Source: Paracoccaceae bacterium (lineage in GTDB: Bacteria > Pseudomonadota > Alphaproteobacteria > Rhodobacterales > Rhodobacteraceae). Taken from it: a DNA stretch of 16,550 nt. The stretch covers positions 1 through 16,550 of the forward strand of contig JALSGY010000284.1 of the NCBI GenBank assembly GCA_026982515.1, given 5' to 3'. The notes under the pieces were generated by a model. The model ran no database searches. It saw only the letters and a list, made by a program, of their open reading frames with translations, and was not told the origin of the DNA. Positions within the stretch are counted from its first letter, which is position 1; each line of letters begins with the position of its first letter. Both the position numbers and the translations under genes were made by a program. Below, piece after piece: positions 8,650-16,503 of this stretch.

Positions 8650-9144
8650 ATGAGCGTCACCCGCGACATCATCCGCTCCTGGCGCCGCCCGCGCGAAGTG
8701 ATGCGCCGGCATCTTGCGCTGGGGGTGCGCGAGGACCGGGCGCTGATCTTCCTGATCGTCGCCTGCCTCATCATCTTCGTCGGCCAGTGGCCGAGGCTGA
8801 GCCGCGAGGCCTTCTTCGATCCTTCCATGCCGCTTGACGTGCGGCTGGGGGGGGCGCTGTTCGGCTGGCTCTTCGTGGCGCCGCTGGCCTTTTACCTGAT
8901 CGCCGCGCTCAGCCACATGGTGGCACGGGTTTTCGGCGGCCGGGGCAGTTGGTTCGGGGCGCGGCTGGCGTTGTTCTGGGCGCTGCTGGCGGCCTCGCCG
9001 CTGTGGCTTCTGGTGGGGCTGGTGGCCGGCTTCATCGGCCCCGGGATCCAACTTTCCGTCACGGGGGCCATTGCGCTCCTGGCCTTTCTCGTGATCTGGA
9101 TACAATCATTGATCGAGGCGGAAAGCAGGAGAGAGGGCGGGTGA
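8650..9144 (+). CDS. YIP1-like multi-pass membrane protein in the suf operon
   Basis: The 164-residue product has an amphipathic basic N-terminus (SWRRPREVMRRHLALGVRED) and four predicted membrane helices at about 30–47, 67–92, 105–128 and 134–153, ending in a charged tail. Its layout and the GGRGSWFGARLALFW stretch resemble YIP1-family proteins, a loosely defined membrane family without known bacterial enzyme activity. No catalytic or ligand residues stand out. The start lies 3 bp after the sufD stop, and its own stop overlaps the GTG start of the next gene (GTGA), so it is clearly part of the operon. It may act as a partner of the following YIP1-like protein; function unknown. Confidence 0.8.
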   Translation: MSVTRDIIRSWRRPREVMRRHLALGVREDRALIFLIVACLIIFVGQWPRLSREAFFDPSMPLDVRLGGALFGWLFVAPLAFYLIAALSHMVARVFGGRGSWFGARLALFWALLAASPLWLLVGLVAGFIGPGIQLSVTGAIALLAFLVIWIQSLIEAESRREGG

Positions 9145-9734
9145 ATTTCGATCTGAAGGGTCTGGTTTCGGCAATGGTCGATACTGTGCGCGACCCGCGC
9201 GAGGGTGCGCGGCGGGCGATGGCGGTGCAGCTCCCGCGCCGCAGCCGCTGGGAGGCGGTGCTGCTGGTGGTGGTGCTCTCGGTTCTGCTGTCCGAACTGA
9301 CGCTGCTTCTGAGCGGCATTCCGGGTGGGATGATGATGGGGGGCAGCCTGCTGCACAACCCGCTGGCCATGGGCGTTCTGCAGCTGGCGGTGCTCATGGT
9401 GCTGATCTGGGGCATGTATGTTATCGGCCGGCTGGCCGGTGGCACCGGTAGCCTGGACGATGCCATCGTGCTGGTGGTCTGGCTGCAGATCATCATGTTG
9501 GGGCTGCAGGTGGTGCAGCTGGCCGCTATGCTGCTGCTGCCGCCGCTGGCCAGCCTGATCGGGCTGGGCGGGATCTTGCTGTTCTTCTACCTGCTCACCA
9601 TGTTCACCACCGAGCTGCACGGCTTCAGCTCTCCCGGCGCGGTGTTCATCGCAATTCTCGGGGCGATGGTGGGGTTCATCATGGTGCTTTCCTTCATCCT
9701 CGCCATGTTCGGCGTTCAGATCTCCGGAGTATGA
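9141..9734 (+). CDS. YIP1 family membrane protein in the suf operon
   Basis: The 197-residue protein has a short amphipathic N-terminus (FDLKGLVSAMVDTVRDPREGARRAM) and five predicted membrane helices at about 37–58, 76–97, 107–133, 136–157 and 164–192. The loop GGTGSLDDAIVLVVW (100–114) between helices 2 and 3 matches the pattern of YIP1-family proteins. The start is inferred as GTG at 9141, preceded by a GAGAGGG Shine-Dalgarno and overlapping the upstream stop. The frame is open further left, but that part only mirrors the preceding gene. The first helix follows a positively charged segment (LPRRSRW), consistent with insertion topology. sufS starts 3 bp after its stop. No biochemical role is known; membrane localisation of cluster assembly is one untested possibility. 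Confidence 0.85.
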   Translation: MNFDLKGLVSAMVDTVRDPREGARRAMAVQLPRRSRWEAVLLVVVLSVLLSELTLLLSGIPGGMMMGGSLLHNPLAMGVLQLAVLMVLIWGMYVIGRLAGGTGSLDDAIVLVVWLQIIMLGLQVVQLAAMLLLPPLASLIGLGGILLFFYLLTMFTTELHGFSSPGAVFIAILGAMVGFIMVLSFILAMFGVQISGV

Positions 9735-9737
9735 TCC

Positions 9738-10958
9738 ATGTATGACGTGGAAAGGATCCGCGCCGATTTCCCGATCCTGTCGCGCGAGGTCAACGGCCGG
9801 CCGCTGGTCTATCTTGACAACGGCGCCTCGGCGCAGAAGCCGCAGGTGGTGATCGATGCCGTCACGCGGGCATACTCCCATGAATACGCCAATGTTCACA
9901 GGGGGTTGCACTATCTCTCCAATGTTGCGACCGAGAAATACGAGGCGGTGCGGGGGATCATCGCACGCTTCCTGAACGCCGGCTCCGAGGACGAGATCGT
10001 GCTCAATTCCGGGGCCACCGAGGGCATCAACATGGTGGCCTATGCCTGGGCCATGCCCAGGCTGCAGCCGGGCGACGAGATCGTGCTTTCGGTGATGGAA
10101 CATCACGCCAACATCGTGCCCTGGCATTTCCTGCGCGAACGCCAGGGGGTGGCGCTGAAATGGGTGGATATTGATGCCTCCGGGGCGCTGGATGTGCAGC
10201 GGGTGATCGACGCCATCGGGCCGAAAACGAAGCTGGTGGCGATCACCCATCTGTCCAACGTGCTCGGCACGCGGGTGGACGTGAAGGCGATCACCCGGGC
10301 GGCCCATGAGCGCGGCGTGCCGGTTCTGGTGGACGGCAGCCAGGGCGCTGTTCACGCGCCGGTGGACGTGCAGGACATCGGCTGCGATTTCTATGCCATC
10401 ACCGGGCACAAGCTCTACGGGCCCACCGGCTCGGGGGCGATCTACATCCGGCGCGAGCGCATGGCCGAGATGCGCCCCTTCATCGGCGGCGGCGACATGA
10501 TCCACGAGGTCACCCGCGACAATGTCACCTACAACGATCCGCCGATGAAGTTCGAGGCCGGTACGCCGGGCATCGTCCAGATCATCGGTCTGGGGGTGGC
10601 ACTGGAATACCTGATGGACCTCGGAATGGAAAACGTGGCCGCCCACGAAGAACGTCTGCGCGATTACGCCCAGGCGCGGCTGGGCGGGCTGAACTGGCTC
10701 AACATCCAGGGCAATGCACCGGGCAAGGCGGCGATCTTCTCGTTCACGCTGCAGGGCGCGGCCCATGCGCACGACATCTCGACCGTGCTCGACAAGAAGG
10801 GCGTGGCGGTGCGCGCCGGCCACCACTGCGCCCAGCCGCTGATGGAACATCTCGGCGTCACCGCCACCTGCCGCGCCTCCTTCGGTCTTTACAACACAGA
10901 GGCCGAGGTTGACGCGCTGGTCGAGGCGCTGGAGCTGTGCCACGAGCTTTTTGCCTGA
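9738..10958 (+). CDS. sufS: Class II cysteine desulfurase SufS
   Basis: A PLP-dependent enzyme that removes sulfur from L-cysteine and passes it, normally through SufE or SufU, to SufB. In the 406-residue protein the PLP lysine is K225 in ITGHKLYGPTGSG, with H224 before it. The active cysteine is C364 in VRAGHHCAQPLM, on the short loop that defines class II enzymes and at the same number as in E. coli SufS. YLDNGASAQKP, VHRGLHYLS, VMEHHANIVPW and MKFEAGTPGI are all family signatures. GGAG at 9726–9729 lies 8 nt before the ATG. No SufE or SufU gene is in the window, so the sulfur acceptor must be encoded elsewhere or be absent. No intrinsic terminator is visible before the tRNA gene downstream. 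Confidence 0.97.
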   Translation: MYDVERIRADFPILSREVNGRPLVYLDNGASAQKPQVVIDAVTRAYSHEYANVHRGLHYLSNVATEKYEAVRGIIARFLNAGSEDEIVLNSGATEGINMVAYAWAMPRLQPGDEIVLSVMEHHANIVPWHFLRERQGVALKWVDIDASGALDVQRVIDAIGPKTKLVAITHLSNVLGTRVDVKAITRAAHERGVPVLVDGSQGAVHAPVDVQDIGCDFYAITGHKLYGPTGSGAIYIRRERMAEMRPFIGGGDMIHEVTRDNVTYNDPPMKFEAGTPGIVQIIGLGVALEYLMDLGMENVAAHEERLRDYAQARLGGLNWLNIQGNAPGKAAIFSFTLQGAAHAHDISTVLDKKGVAVRAGHHCAQPLMEHLGVTATCRASFGLYNTEAEVDALVEALELCHELFA

Positions 10959-10967
10959 GATTCGCAA

Positions 10968-10996
10968 TTGCAGGGCGCAATCAGGCCGGTTATAGA
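10968..10996 (+). promoter_or_regulatory. Candidate promoter for tRNA-Arg
   Basis: TTGCAG and TATAGA are separated by 17 bp, and the predicted start falls a few bases before the tRNA 5' end at 11008. The -10 element is fair (4 of 6), while the -35 is weak (3 of 6). It lies immediately after the sufS stop, so read-through from the suf operon is an alternative source of the transcript. Confidence 0.4.
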
Positions 10997-11007
10997 GCCC
11001 CGGCAAG

Positions 11008-11084
<77 letters not shown>

Positions 11085-11171
11085 ATTTCCCGCAGGCCGG
11101 TTTGTGCGACAGGGCCGATATCTGTGCACCACCGCAAACGCCGGGCTCTCCGTTTCATCTGGCAGAAAAGG

Positions 11172-11195
11172 AAAAAGGCGCCGGAATGCGGCGCC
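11172..11195 (-). terminator. Intrinsic terminator of the DUF882 peptidase gene
   Basis: On the minus strand GGCGCCG and CGGCGCC form a perfect 7-bp stem with a five-base loop, followed by TTTTT. It lies about 125 bp after the stop of the minus-strand DUF882 gene and is well formed. The 235-bp stretch 11085–11318 between the tRNA and that stop holds nothing else recognisable. Confidence 0.75.
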
Positions 11196-11318
11196 CCGGT
11201 CTGTCTTTCGCAGGGTCTTCTTGCGCCCGGTCCCGGTTGGCGGGGGCGGTTGGCGGGGGGTGTCGGCCACCCAGGTTTGCTGCCCCGGCTGCACCGGCTT
11301 GCGGCTTGCCCCGGGGGC

Positions 11319-11888
11319 TCAGGCCTTCCAGGTGCGCACCGGCCCGCTGTCCATGTGCACGAAGTTCGAGCGGTAATACTTGCCGACGCCGCCGGCGCGG
11401 GTGGCAAGGGCGGCCTTGGCCATCTGGCTGACGGTGCGCGACTTGAGACGCAGATCCGCCGCTTGGCCGCGAATGTGGTAGGATTTTCTGGCCACCCGGC
11501 GCGAACGGCGCCGCAGCATGGCGTTGGTGCGCGCGGTGCGGTAGCCCGAGAGCAGCAGATAGGGCTCGTTGGTTTCCAGAAGGTTGTGAGCGGCGGCCAC
11601 GATATCGATATTGCGCGGATCCATGTCCTTCGTCTTGTTCTCGCGCCAGTCGCGCATGAAGTAGTTGATCTCCTTCAGCGCTTCCTTGATGTATTCGCCT
11701 TCGATCCAGTAGATCGTGTCGATGCTTTCCCCGGTGCGGCTGGAGTACATCCGCAGGCGCCGGACATCCCCCGCGCCACGCAGGAAACCGGGCGCTTTGG
11801 CGTAGACAGGTGCCGCGGTCAGGGTCGTTGCAGCGAATGCGCCCAGCAGCGCGCGCCGCGTCATGACGTTGGATTTGGAATTTGTCAT
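11319..11888 (-). CDS. DUF882 / M15-type murein peptidase with twin-arginine-like signal (MepK/YcbK-like)
   Basis: Proteins of this family are zinc-dependent peptidoglycan peptidases; E. coli YcbK (MepK) is an exported relative that cuts murein crosslinks. The 189-residue protein has a signal peptide with paired arginines (MTRRALLGAFAATTL, residues 9–23) and a likely cleavage after VYA (30), so it probably acts in the periplasm. The mature part carries LLLSGYRTARTNAMLRRRS, H138 and D145 in YHIRGQAADLRL, and H178/D180 in FVHMDSGPVRTW, the expected M15 metal and catalytic residues. I start it at the ATG at 11888; a second ATG at 11864 begins exactly at the twin-arginine segment and is a real alternative, since both have weak Shine-Dalgarno sites. 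It diverges from an L,D-transpeptidase gene, which supports a peptidoglycan role. Confidence 0.88.
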   Translation of the reverse strand: MTNSKSNVMTRRALLGAFAATTLTAAPVYAKAPGFLRGAGDVRRLRMYSSRTGESIDTIYWIEGEYIKEALKEINYFMRDWRENKTKDMDPRNIDIVAAAHNLLETNEPYLLLSGYRTARTNAMLRRRSRRVARKSYHIRGQAADLRLKSRTVSQMAKAALATRAGGVGKYYRSNFVHMDSGPVRTWKA

Positions 11889-12215
11889 GGTGTCTGCGAG
11901 TGCCCCGTCGTTCTGAAAACTGCGTCCACGTATCTTCGCGGTAGCTGTATGCCCCATCCCCAGGCGCGCTCGATTATTGCCACATTCATCTGGGCAGACC
12001 AAGGGATTCTTTACCATTTTCGAGGCCAATCCATTGGAATCGGCGGAAAATTGCCAGCCGGTCGAAAGGGGGGCGCCTGCCGCCCTTTCTTCCTTCCTCC
12101 GTTGCCGCTGTGCGACACCCGCCACAGATGTCGGATGCGACCTCGTGAATACTGCAAATTCTCCTGATTTTCCGTATTCTCGGGGTGTTGTCCGTTTATC
12201 GTAGCAGGTGCTCAG
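11889..12215. other. 327-bp divergent intergenic region between two peptidoglycan genes
   Basis: I see no gene or RNA gene here. It is less GC-rich than its neighbours. It holds a possible minus-strand promoter (11973–12002) and a stem-loop at 12065–12088 (AAAGGG with CCCTTT plus three inner pairs), followed by a pyrimidine-rich run that is not a proper T tract. The short palindrome CCAATCCATTGG lies at about 12025–12036. AGGTG at 12206–12210 is the Shine-Dalgarno of the transpeptidase gene. Promoters for both flanking genes must lie here. Confidence 0.6.
11973..12002 (-). promoter_or_regulatory. Possible promoter of the DUF882 peptidase gene
   Basis: On the minus strand TTGGTC and AATAAT (5 of 6 against TATAAT) are 18 bp apart. 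The start would lie about 78 nt before the ATG at 11888. The -35 match is poor, so this is only a candidate. Confidence 0.3.
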
Positions 12216-13832
12216 ATGTCCAACCCGGTTCAGAACTCCCGCCGCCGTTTCATCGCCACGGCCTCGGCCTTCGGGGCGGTCTCGTGGCTTGGCTTTCCCC
12301 TTCCGGCGCGCGCGGGCATCAGCGCCTTCATGCAGGCGGTGGCCGAAGCGGCCGCCGGTGACGGGGACCTGGCCGCCTTCTACCGCGAGAACGGCTATGC
12401 GCCGGTATGGACGGGGCGCGGCGGAAAGGCACGGGCACGCCGGCAGGCGCTGCTCGCGGTGCTGGAAGGGGCGGGAGATCACGGGCTTCCGGCCAGCCGT
12501 TATGACACCGAACTGCTGAGCGCGAATATGCGCGCGGTGCGCTCGGAGCGTGATCTCGGGCGCATCGAGGTGGAGCTCAGCCGCCTCTTCCTGCGCTACG
12601 CCCGCGACATCCAGAGCGGCATCCTCGAGCCGCGGAAGGTGGATCGCGAAATCGCCCGCAAGCGGCCGTTGCGCGACGGGGCGGTGACGCTGGCCAATTT
12701 CACCCGCTCCTCGCCGGCCGCCTATCTGCGCCAGCTGCCGCCGCAAACGGCCGAATACGCCCGGCTGATGAAGCACAAGCTGAAGCTGGAGCGGGTGCTG
12801 GCGCGCGGCGGCTGGGGGCCGAAGGTGCCGGTGCGCAAGCTGCAGCCCGGTGACAGCGGGGCGGCGGTGGTGGCGCTGCGCAACCGGCTGATCGCCATGG
12901 GCTTCATGCGGCGCACGGCCTCGGCCAGCTACGACGCAAGGCTGCAGGCGGCGGTGCAGCGCTTCCAGCTCAGCCACGGGCTTGCCGCCGATGGAATCGC
13001 CGGCAAGGGGACGATCACCGAGATCAACGTCCCGCCCGAAAAGCGGCTGGCCTCGATCATCGTGGCGATGGAGCGCGAGCGCTGGCTCAACCTGCCGCGG
13101 GGCAACCCCTACATCTGGGTCAACATCCCCGATTTCCGGGTCAGGATGTTCGAGAACGACAAGGTGATCTACGAAACCGTCTCGGTGGTCGGCAAGAATG
13201 CCTGGGATCGCAGGACGCCCGAGTTCTCCGACCAGATGGAATACATGGTGATCAACCCGTCATGGTATGTCCCGCGTTCGATCGCGGTGAAGGAATACCT
13301 GCCGATGCTCAAGCAGGACCCCAACGCGGTGCGCCAGCTGGAGCTGACCGGAAGCAACGGGCAGGTGGTGCCGCGTTCGGCGGTGGATTTCTCGCAGTAT
13401 GATGCCTCCAACTTCCCCTTCAGCCTGCGCGAGCCGCCCAGTCAGGGCAACGCGCTGGGGCTGGTGAAGTTCATGCTGCCCAACCGCTTCAACATTTACC
13501 TCCACGACACGCCGGCCAAGTCGCTGTTCCGCTACGAGAAACGCGATTTCAGCCATGGTTGCATCCGGTTGCAGAAGCCCTTCGAGTTTGCCTATACGCT
13601 GCTGTCGCGCCAGACCGCCAACCCGAAGGAATTCTTCCATACCCGCCTGCGCACCGGCAAGGAAACCAAGGTTGATCTGGTCCGCCCGATTCCGGTGCAT
13701 ATCGTCTACCGCACCGCCTTCACCACGGCCAGGGGTGAGATCGAATTTCGTCGCGACGTCTATGGCCGCGACGCCAGGATTTTCGCCGCCCTGCAAAAGG
13801 CCGGGGTGGTGCTGCGCGCGTATCAGGGCTAG
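12216..13832 (+). CDS. YcbB-like L,D-transpeptidase with peptidoglycan-binding domain
   Basis: Forms direct crosslinks between meso-DAP residues of murein stems, a penicillin-insensitive reaction in the periplasm. The 538-residue protein begins with a twin-arginine-like signal (SRRRFIATASAFGAVSWLGF, cut probably after ARA near residue 33). An N-terminal scaffold domain follows (about 34–200, with FYRENGYAPVWTGRGG), then a PG_binding_1 domain (about 208–270, LQPGDSGAAVVALRNRL … DGIAGKGTITEINV). The YkuD catalytic domain runs from about 296 to 500. Within it H430 and D431 lie in IYLHDTPAKSLF and the nucleophile C449 in DFSHGCIRL, the full signature. An insertion between the domain start and the active site is typical of the large YcbB class. 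AGGTG lies 5 nt before the ATG. Its divergent partner is a murein peptidase, and lpxD follows after 44 bp. Confidence 0.93.
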   Translation: MSNPVQNSRRRFIATASAFGAVSWLGFPLPARAGISAFMQAVAEAAAGDGDLAAFYRENGYAPVWTGRGGKARARRQALLAVLEGAGDHGLPASRYDTELLSANMRAVRSERDLGRIEVELSRLFLRYARDIQSGILEPRKVDREIARKRPLRDGAVTLANFTRSSPAAYLRQLPPQTAEYARLMKHKLKLERVLARGGWGPKVPVRKLQPGDSGAAVVALRNRLIAMGFMRRTASASYDARLQAAVQRFQLSHGLAADGIAGKGTITEINVPPEKRLASIIVAMERERWLNLPRGNPYIWVNIPDFRVRMFENDKVIYETVSVVGKNAWDRRTPEFSDQMEYMVINPSWYVPRSIAVKEYLPMLKQDPNAVRQLELTGSNGQVVPRSAVDFSQYDASNFPFSLREPPSQGNALGLVKFMLPNRFNIYLHDTPAKSLFRYEKRDFSHGCIRLQKPFEFAYTLLSRQTANPKEFFHTRLRTGKETKVDLVRPIPVHIVYRTAFTTARGEIEFRRDVYGRDARIFAALQKAGVVLRAYQG

Positions 13833-13876
13833 ATCGGGGCCGGAGGGGCGGGATGCGTCCCGCGCAGGAGGCACGC

Positions 13877-14983
13877 ATGATGGGCCATGAAATCGGGCAA
13901 ATCGCGGAAGCCCTGGGCTTTGCCGCCGAGGGCGACCTTTCACTGAAGGTTTCGCGCCTGGCCGAGCCCGCCGAGGCCGGGCCGGAAGACCTGGCCGTGG
14001 CGATGGAGCCGCGCTATTGCGAGGGGCTGGCCGCGGGCCGGGCGCGCGCCGCCATCCTGTGGCCCGGTGCCGACTGGCGCACGCTGGGGCTTGAGGCGGC
14101 GATCATCGCCGAGCGCCCGCGCCTCGGCCTGGCCGCGCTCACCGCCCATTTCGACGCGCCCGAAGAGGCGCCGGGCTGGCCGGGCATTCACCCGCTGGCG
14201 GCGGTCGACGAGGGGGCGGAGCTTGGCGTGGGCGCCCAGGTCGGGCCCTTTGCCGTCATCGGCCCCGGCGTCCGGGTCGGGGCGCGGGCGCGCATCGGTG
14301 CGCATGTGACGATCGCCGCCGGTGCGGTGATCGGAGACGACGCGGTGCTGCACCCCGGCGTTCACATCGGCCGGGGGGTGCGCATCGGCAAGCGGTTCTT
14401 CGCCCATTCCGGCGTGGTTATCGGCGCCGACGGCTTTTCCTTCGTCACGGCGGAAAGATCCCACGTGGAGGAGGTGCGCGAGAACCTGCGCGCCGAGGCG
14501 GCGGGGGCGGGCAGCGGCCAGCCGTGGCTGAAGATCCGCTCGCTGGGCGGGGTCGAGATCGGCGACGATGTGGAGATCGGCGCCAATTCCAGCGTCGATG
14601 CCGGCACCATCCGCCCCACGCGGGTGGGCGCGGGCACCAAGATCGACGCGCTGGTGCAGGTGGGGCACAACGTGCAGGTGGGGCGCAACTGCCTGCTGTG
14701 CGCTCATGTGGCGGTGGGCGGCTCGGCGCGGCTGGGCGACAACGTGGTGCTGGGCGGGCAGGTGGGCGTGGCCGACAACATCCGCCTGGGCGACGGGGTG
14801 GTGGCGGGCGGCGCGACCAAGATTCTTTCCAACGTGCCCGCTGGGCGGGCGCTGCTGGGCTATCCGGCGATGAAGATGGAAAACCACATCGAAAGCTACA
14901 AGGCGCTGCGGCGCCTGCCGAAGCTGTTTCGCGAAGTGGCGCGGCTGAAGAAATCTGTTTCAAAGACTGGCGATAACGACTAA
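13877..14983 (+). CDS. lpxD: UDP-3-O-(3-hydroxyacyl)glucosamine N-acyltransferase (LpxD family)
   Basis: LpxD transfers a 3-hydroxyacyl chain from ACP to the 2-amino group of UDP-3-O-acylglucosamine, the third step of lipid A synthesis, in the cytoplasm. The 368-residue protein has the N-terminal uridine-binding domain (about 1–105) and a left-handed beta-helix of hexapeptide repeats (about 110–320). In the repeats the likely catalytic H264 lies in LVQVGHNVQVG, matching E. coli H239. GADGFSFV and GGATKILSNVPAGRALLGYPAMKMENHIESYKALRRLP are family signatures. A charged insert of about 30 residues (TAERSHVEEVRENLRAEAAGAGSG) interrupts the helix. AGGAGG at 13866–13871 serves ATGs at 13877 or 13880; the latter has the better spacing. 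The usual neighbours bamA, fabZ and lpxA are absent; ACP and ketoacyl synthase genes follow instead, so it may be a second, specialised copy. Confidence 0.87.
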   Translation: MMGHEIGQIAEALGFAAEGDLSLKVSRLAEPAEAGPEDLAVAMEPRYCEGLAAGRARAAILWPGADWRTLGLEAAIIAERPRLGLAALTAHFDAPEEAPGWPGIHPLAAVDEGAELGVGAQVGPFAVIGPGVRVGARARIGAHVTIAAGAVIGDDAVLHPGVHIGRGVRIGKRFFAHSGVVIGADGFSFVTAERSHVEEVRENLRAEAAGAGSGQPWLKIRSLGGVEIGDDVEIGANSSVDAGTIRPTRVGAGTKIDALVQVGHNVQVGRNCLLCAHVAVGGSARLGDNVVLGGQVGVADNIRLGDGVVAGGATKILSNVPAGRALLGYPAMKMENHIESYKALRRLPKLFREVARLKKSVSKTGDND

Positions 14984-15013
14984 ACGACGCTCAGGAATTC
15001 GTGAGGGGAGGCC

Positions 15014-15280
15014 ATGGCGGAGTCGGTCAGGGACAAGGTAATCGCGATCATCGCCGAACAGGCGGTTCTCGACGTCTCCGATGTTTCGCCCGAGCAGACC
15101 CTGGAGGATCTGGGCATCGACAGCCTCGGGCTGGTCGAGGCGATCTTCGCCATCGAGGAGGCCTTCGACATTCAGGTCCCGTTCAATGCCAACGAGCCCC
15201 AGAGCAGCGGATTCGACATCTCGTCGGTGGCCGCGATCATCCGCGCGGTGGAAAAACTCGTGGCAGAACAGGTCGCATGA
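15014..15280 (+). CDS. Acyl carrier protein, probably specialised
   Basis: A small acidic carrier (88 residues) that holds growing or finished acyl chains on a phosphopantetheine arm. The attachment serine is S37 in EDLGIDSLGLVEAIFAIEEAF, which keeps the ACP helix-II pattern. Beyond it the sequence (IQVPFNANEPQSSGFDISSVAAIIRAVEKL) is longer and unlike housekeeping AcpP. The LGIDSL…FAI-E/D-FxI-xP pattern is reminiscent of AcpXL, which carries very-long-chain acyl groups for lipid A in Rhizobiales, but that link is my inference. A strong purine run (GAGGGGAGG, 15003–15011) precedes the ATG. It starts 30 bp after lpxD and its stop overlaps the next start (ATGA at 15277), so lpxD, ACP and the synthase look like one transcription unit. 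Confidence 0.92.
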   Translation: MAESVRDKVIAIIAEQAVLDVSDVSPEQTLEDLGIDSLGLVEAIFAIEEAFDIQVPFNANEPQSSGFDISSVAAIIRAVEKLVAEQVA

Positions 15281-16485
15281 GGCGGGTGGTCATCACCGGC
15301 GCGGGCACCATCAACGCGCTGGGACATTCGGTTCCGGAAACGCTGGAGGCCATGGCCGAGGGGCGTTGCGGCATCGGCCCGCTGGATATCCGCGACGTCG
15401 AGCGCCTTTCCATCCGCATCGGCGGGCAGGTGCGCGGCTTCGATCCGGAGGCGCATTTCAACCGTCAGCAGATCTCGCTCTATGACCGTTTCACCCAGTT
15501 CACCATGCTGGCCGCGGCCGAGGCGATGGCCCAGTCGGGGCTGAGCTTTTCGGGCGAGCTTGCGGCCCGTTCGGGGGTGGTGCTGGGCACCGCCGGCGGC
15601 GGCGTGCAGACCTGGGACGAGAACTACCGCGCCGTCTACGAGGCGGGCAAGAACCGGGTCCACCCCTTCGTGGTGCCCAAGCTGATGAACAACGCCGCCG
15701 CCAGCCATGTCTCGATGGAGTACAATCTCAAGGGGCCGTCGTTCACCGTGGCCACGGCCTGCGCCTCGTCGAACCATGCCATGGGGCAGGCCTTTCACAT
15801 GATCCGCTCCGGCATGGCCACGGCGATGGTCACGGGGGGCTCGGAATCGATGCTGTGCTTCGGCGGGGTCAAGGCCTGGGAGGGGCTGCGGGTGATGTCG
15901 AAGGACGCCTGCCGCCCGTTTTCGGCCAATCGCAACGGCATGGTTCAGGGCGAGGGGGCGGCGGTATTCGTCTTCGAGGAATACGAGCACGCCCGCGCCC
16001 GAGGCGCCGAGATGCTGGCCGAGGTGGTGGGCTTCGCCATGACGTCGGATGCCGCCGATATCGTGATGCCCTCGCGGCAGGGCGCGGCGCGGGCCATGGC
16101 CGGGGCCATGGCCGACGGGGGTATCAACCCCGAGCAGGTGGGTTACATCAACGCCCACGGCACCGGCACGGCCGCCAATGACAAGACCGAATGCGCCGCC
16201 GTCTCGGACGCGTTCGGCCAGCATGCGGATGCGCTGATGATCTCTTCCACCAAGTCGATGCACGGCCACCTGATCGGCGGCACCGGCGCGGTGGAGCTTC
16301 TGGCCTGCATCATGGCGCTGCGCGACGGCATCATCGCGCCCACCATCGGCTATCAGGAGCGTGACCTCGAATGCGCCCTCGACGTGGTGCCCAACGAGGC
16401 ACGCGAGGCGAAGGTCGAGGTGGTGCTCTCCAACGCCTTCGCCTTCGGCGGCTTCAATGCGGTGCTGGCGCTGCGCGCCGTCTGA
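15277..16485 (+). CDS. Beta-ketoacyl-ACP synthase, FabF (KAS II) type
   Basis: Condenses malonyl-ACP with an acyl-ACP to lengthen fatty acyl chains by two carbons. The 402-residue thiolase-fold protein starts MRRVVITGAGTINALGH. It has C162 in VATACASSNHAMG as acylation site, H294 in INAHGTGTAANDKTE, K326 and H331 in SSTKSMHGHLIGGTGAVE, and a glycine-rich end NAFAFGGFNAVL where FabF usually has FGFGGTN. The Cys-His-His triad is complete, so it should be active. The changed loop (MHGHLIGG for MTGHLLGA) and AFGGFN suggest a divergent paralogue rather than housekeeping FabF. The frame is open upstream to 15001, but that would cover the ACP gene; the ATG overlapping the ACP stop is the sensible start. 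It may serve the adjacent ACP and LpxD. Confidence 0.92.
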   Translation: MRRVVITGAGTINALGHSVPETLEAMAEGRCGIGPLDIRDVERLSIRIGGQVRGFDPEAHFNRQQISLYDRFTQFTMLAAAEAMAQSGLSFSGELAARSGVVLGTAGGGVQTWDENYRAVYEAGKNRVHPFVVPKLMNNAAASHVSMEYNLKGPSFTVATACASSNHAMGQAFHMIRSGMATAMVTGGSESMLCFGGVKAWEGLRVMSKDACRPFSANRNGMVQGEGAAVFVFEEYEHARARGAEMLAEVVGFAMTSDAADIVMPSRQGAARAMAGAMADGGINPEQVGYINAHGTGTAANDKTECAAVSDAFGQHADALMISSTKSMHGHLIGGTGAVELLACIMALRDGIIAPTIGYQERDLECALDVVPNEAREAKVEVVLSNAFAFGGFNAVLALRAV

Positions 16486-16503
16486 AAGGGCGGCGCGCCC
16501 CGG

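Noticed and set aside
11889..12977. N-terminal extension of the DUF882 frame up to 552 codons
   Set aside because: The added part reads antisense to the L,D-transpeptidase gene and precedes a clear signal peptide, which must be at the N-terminus.
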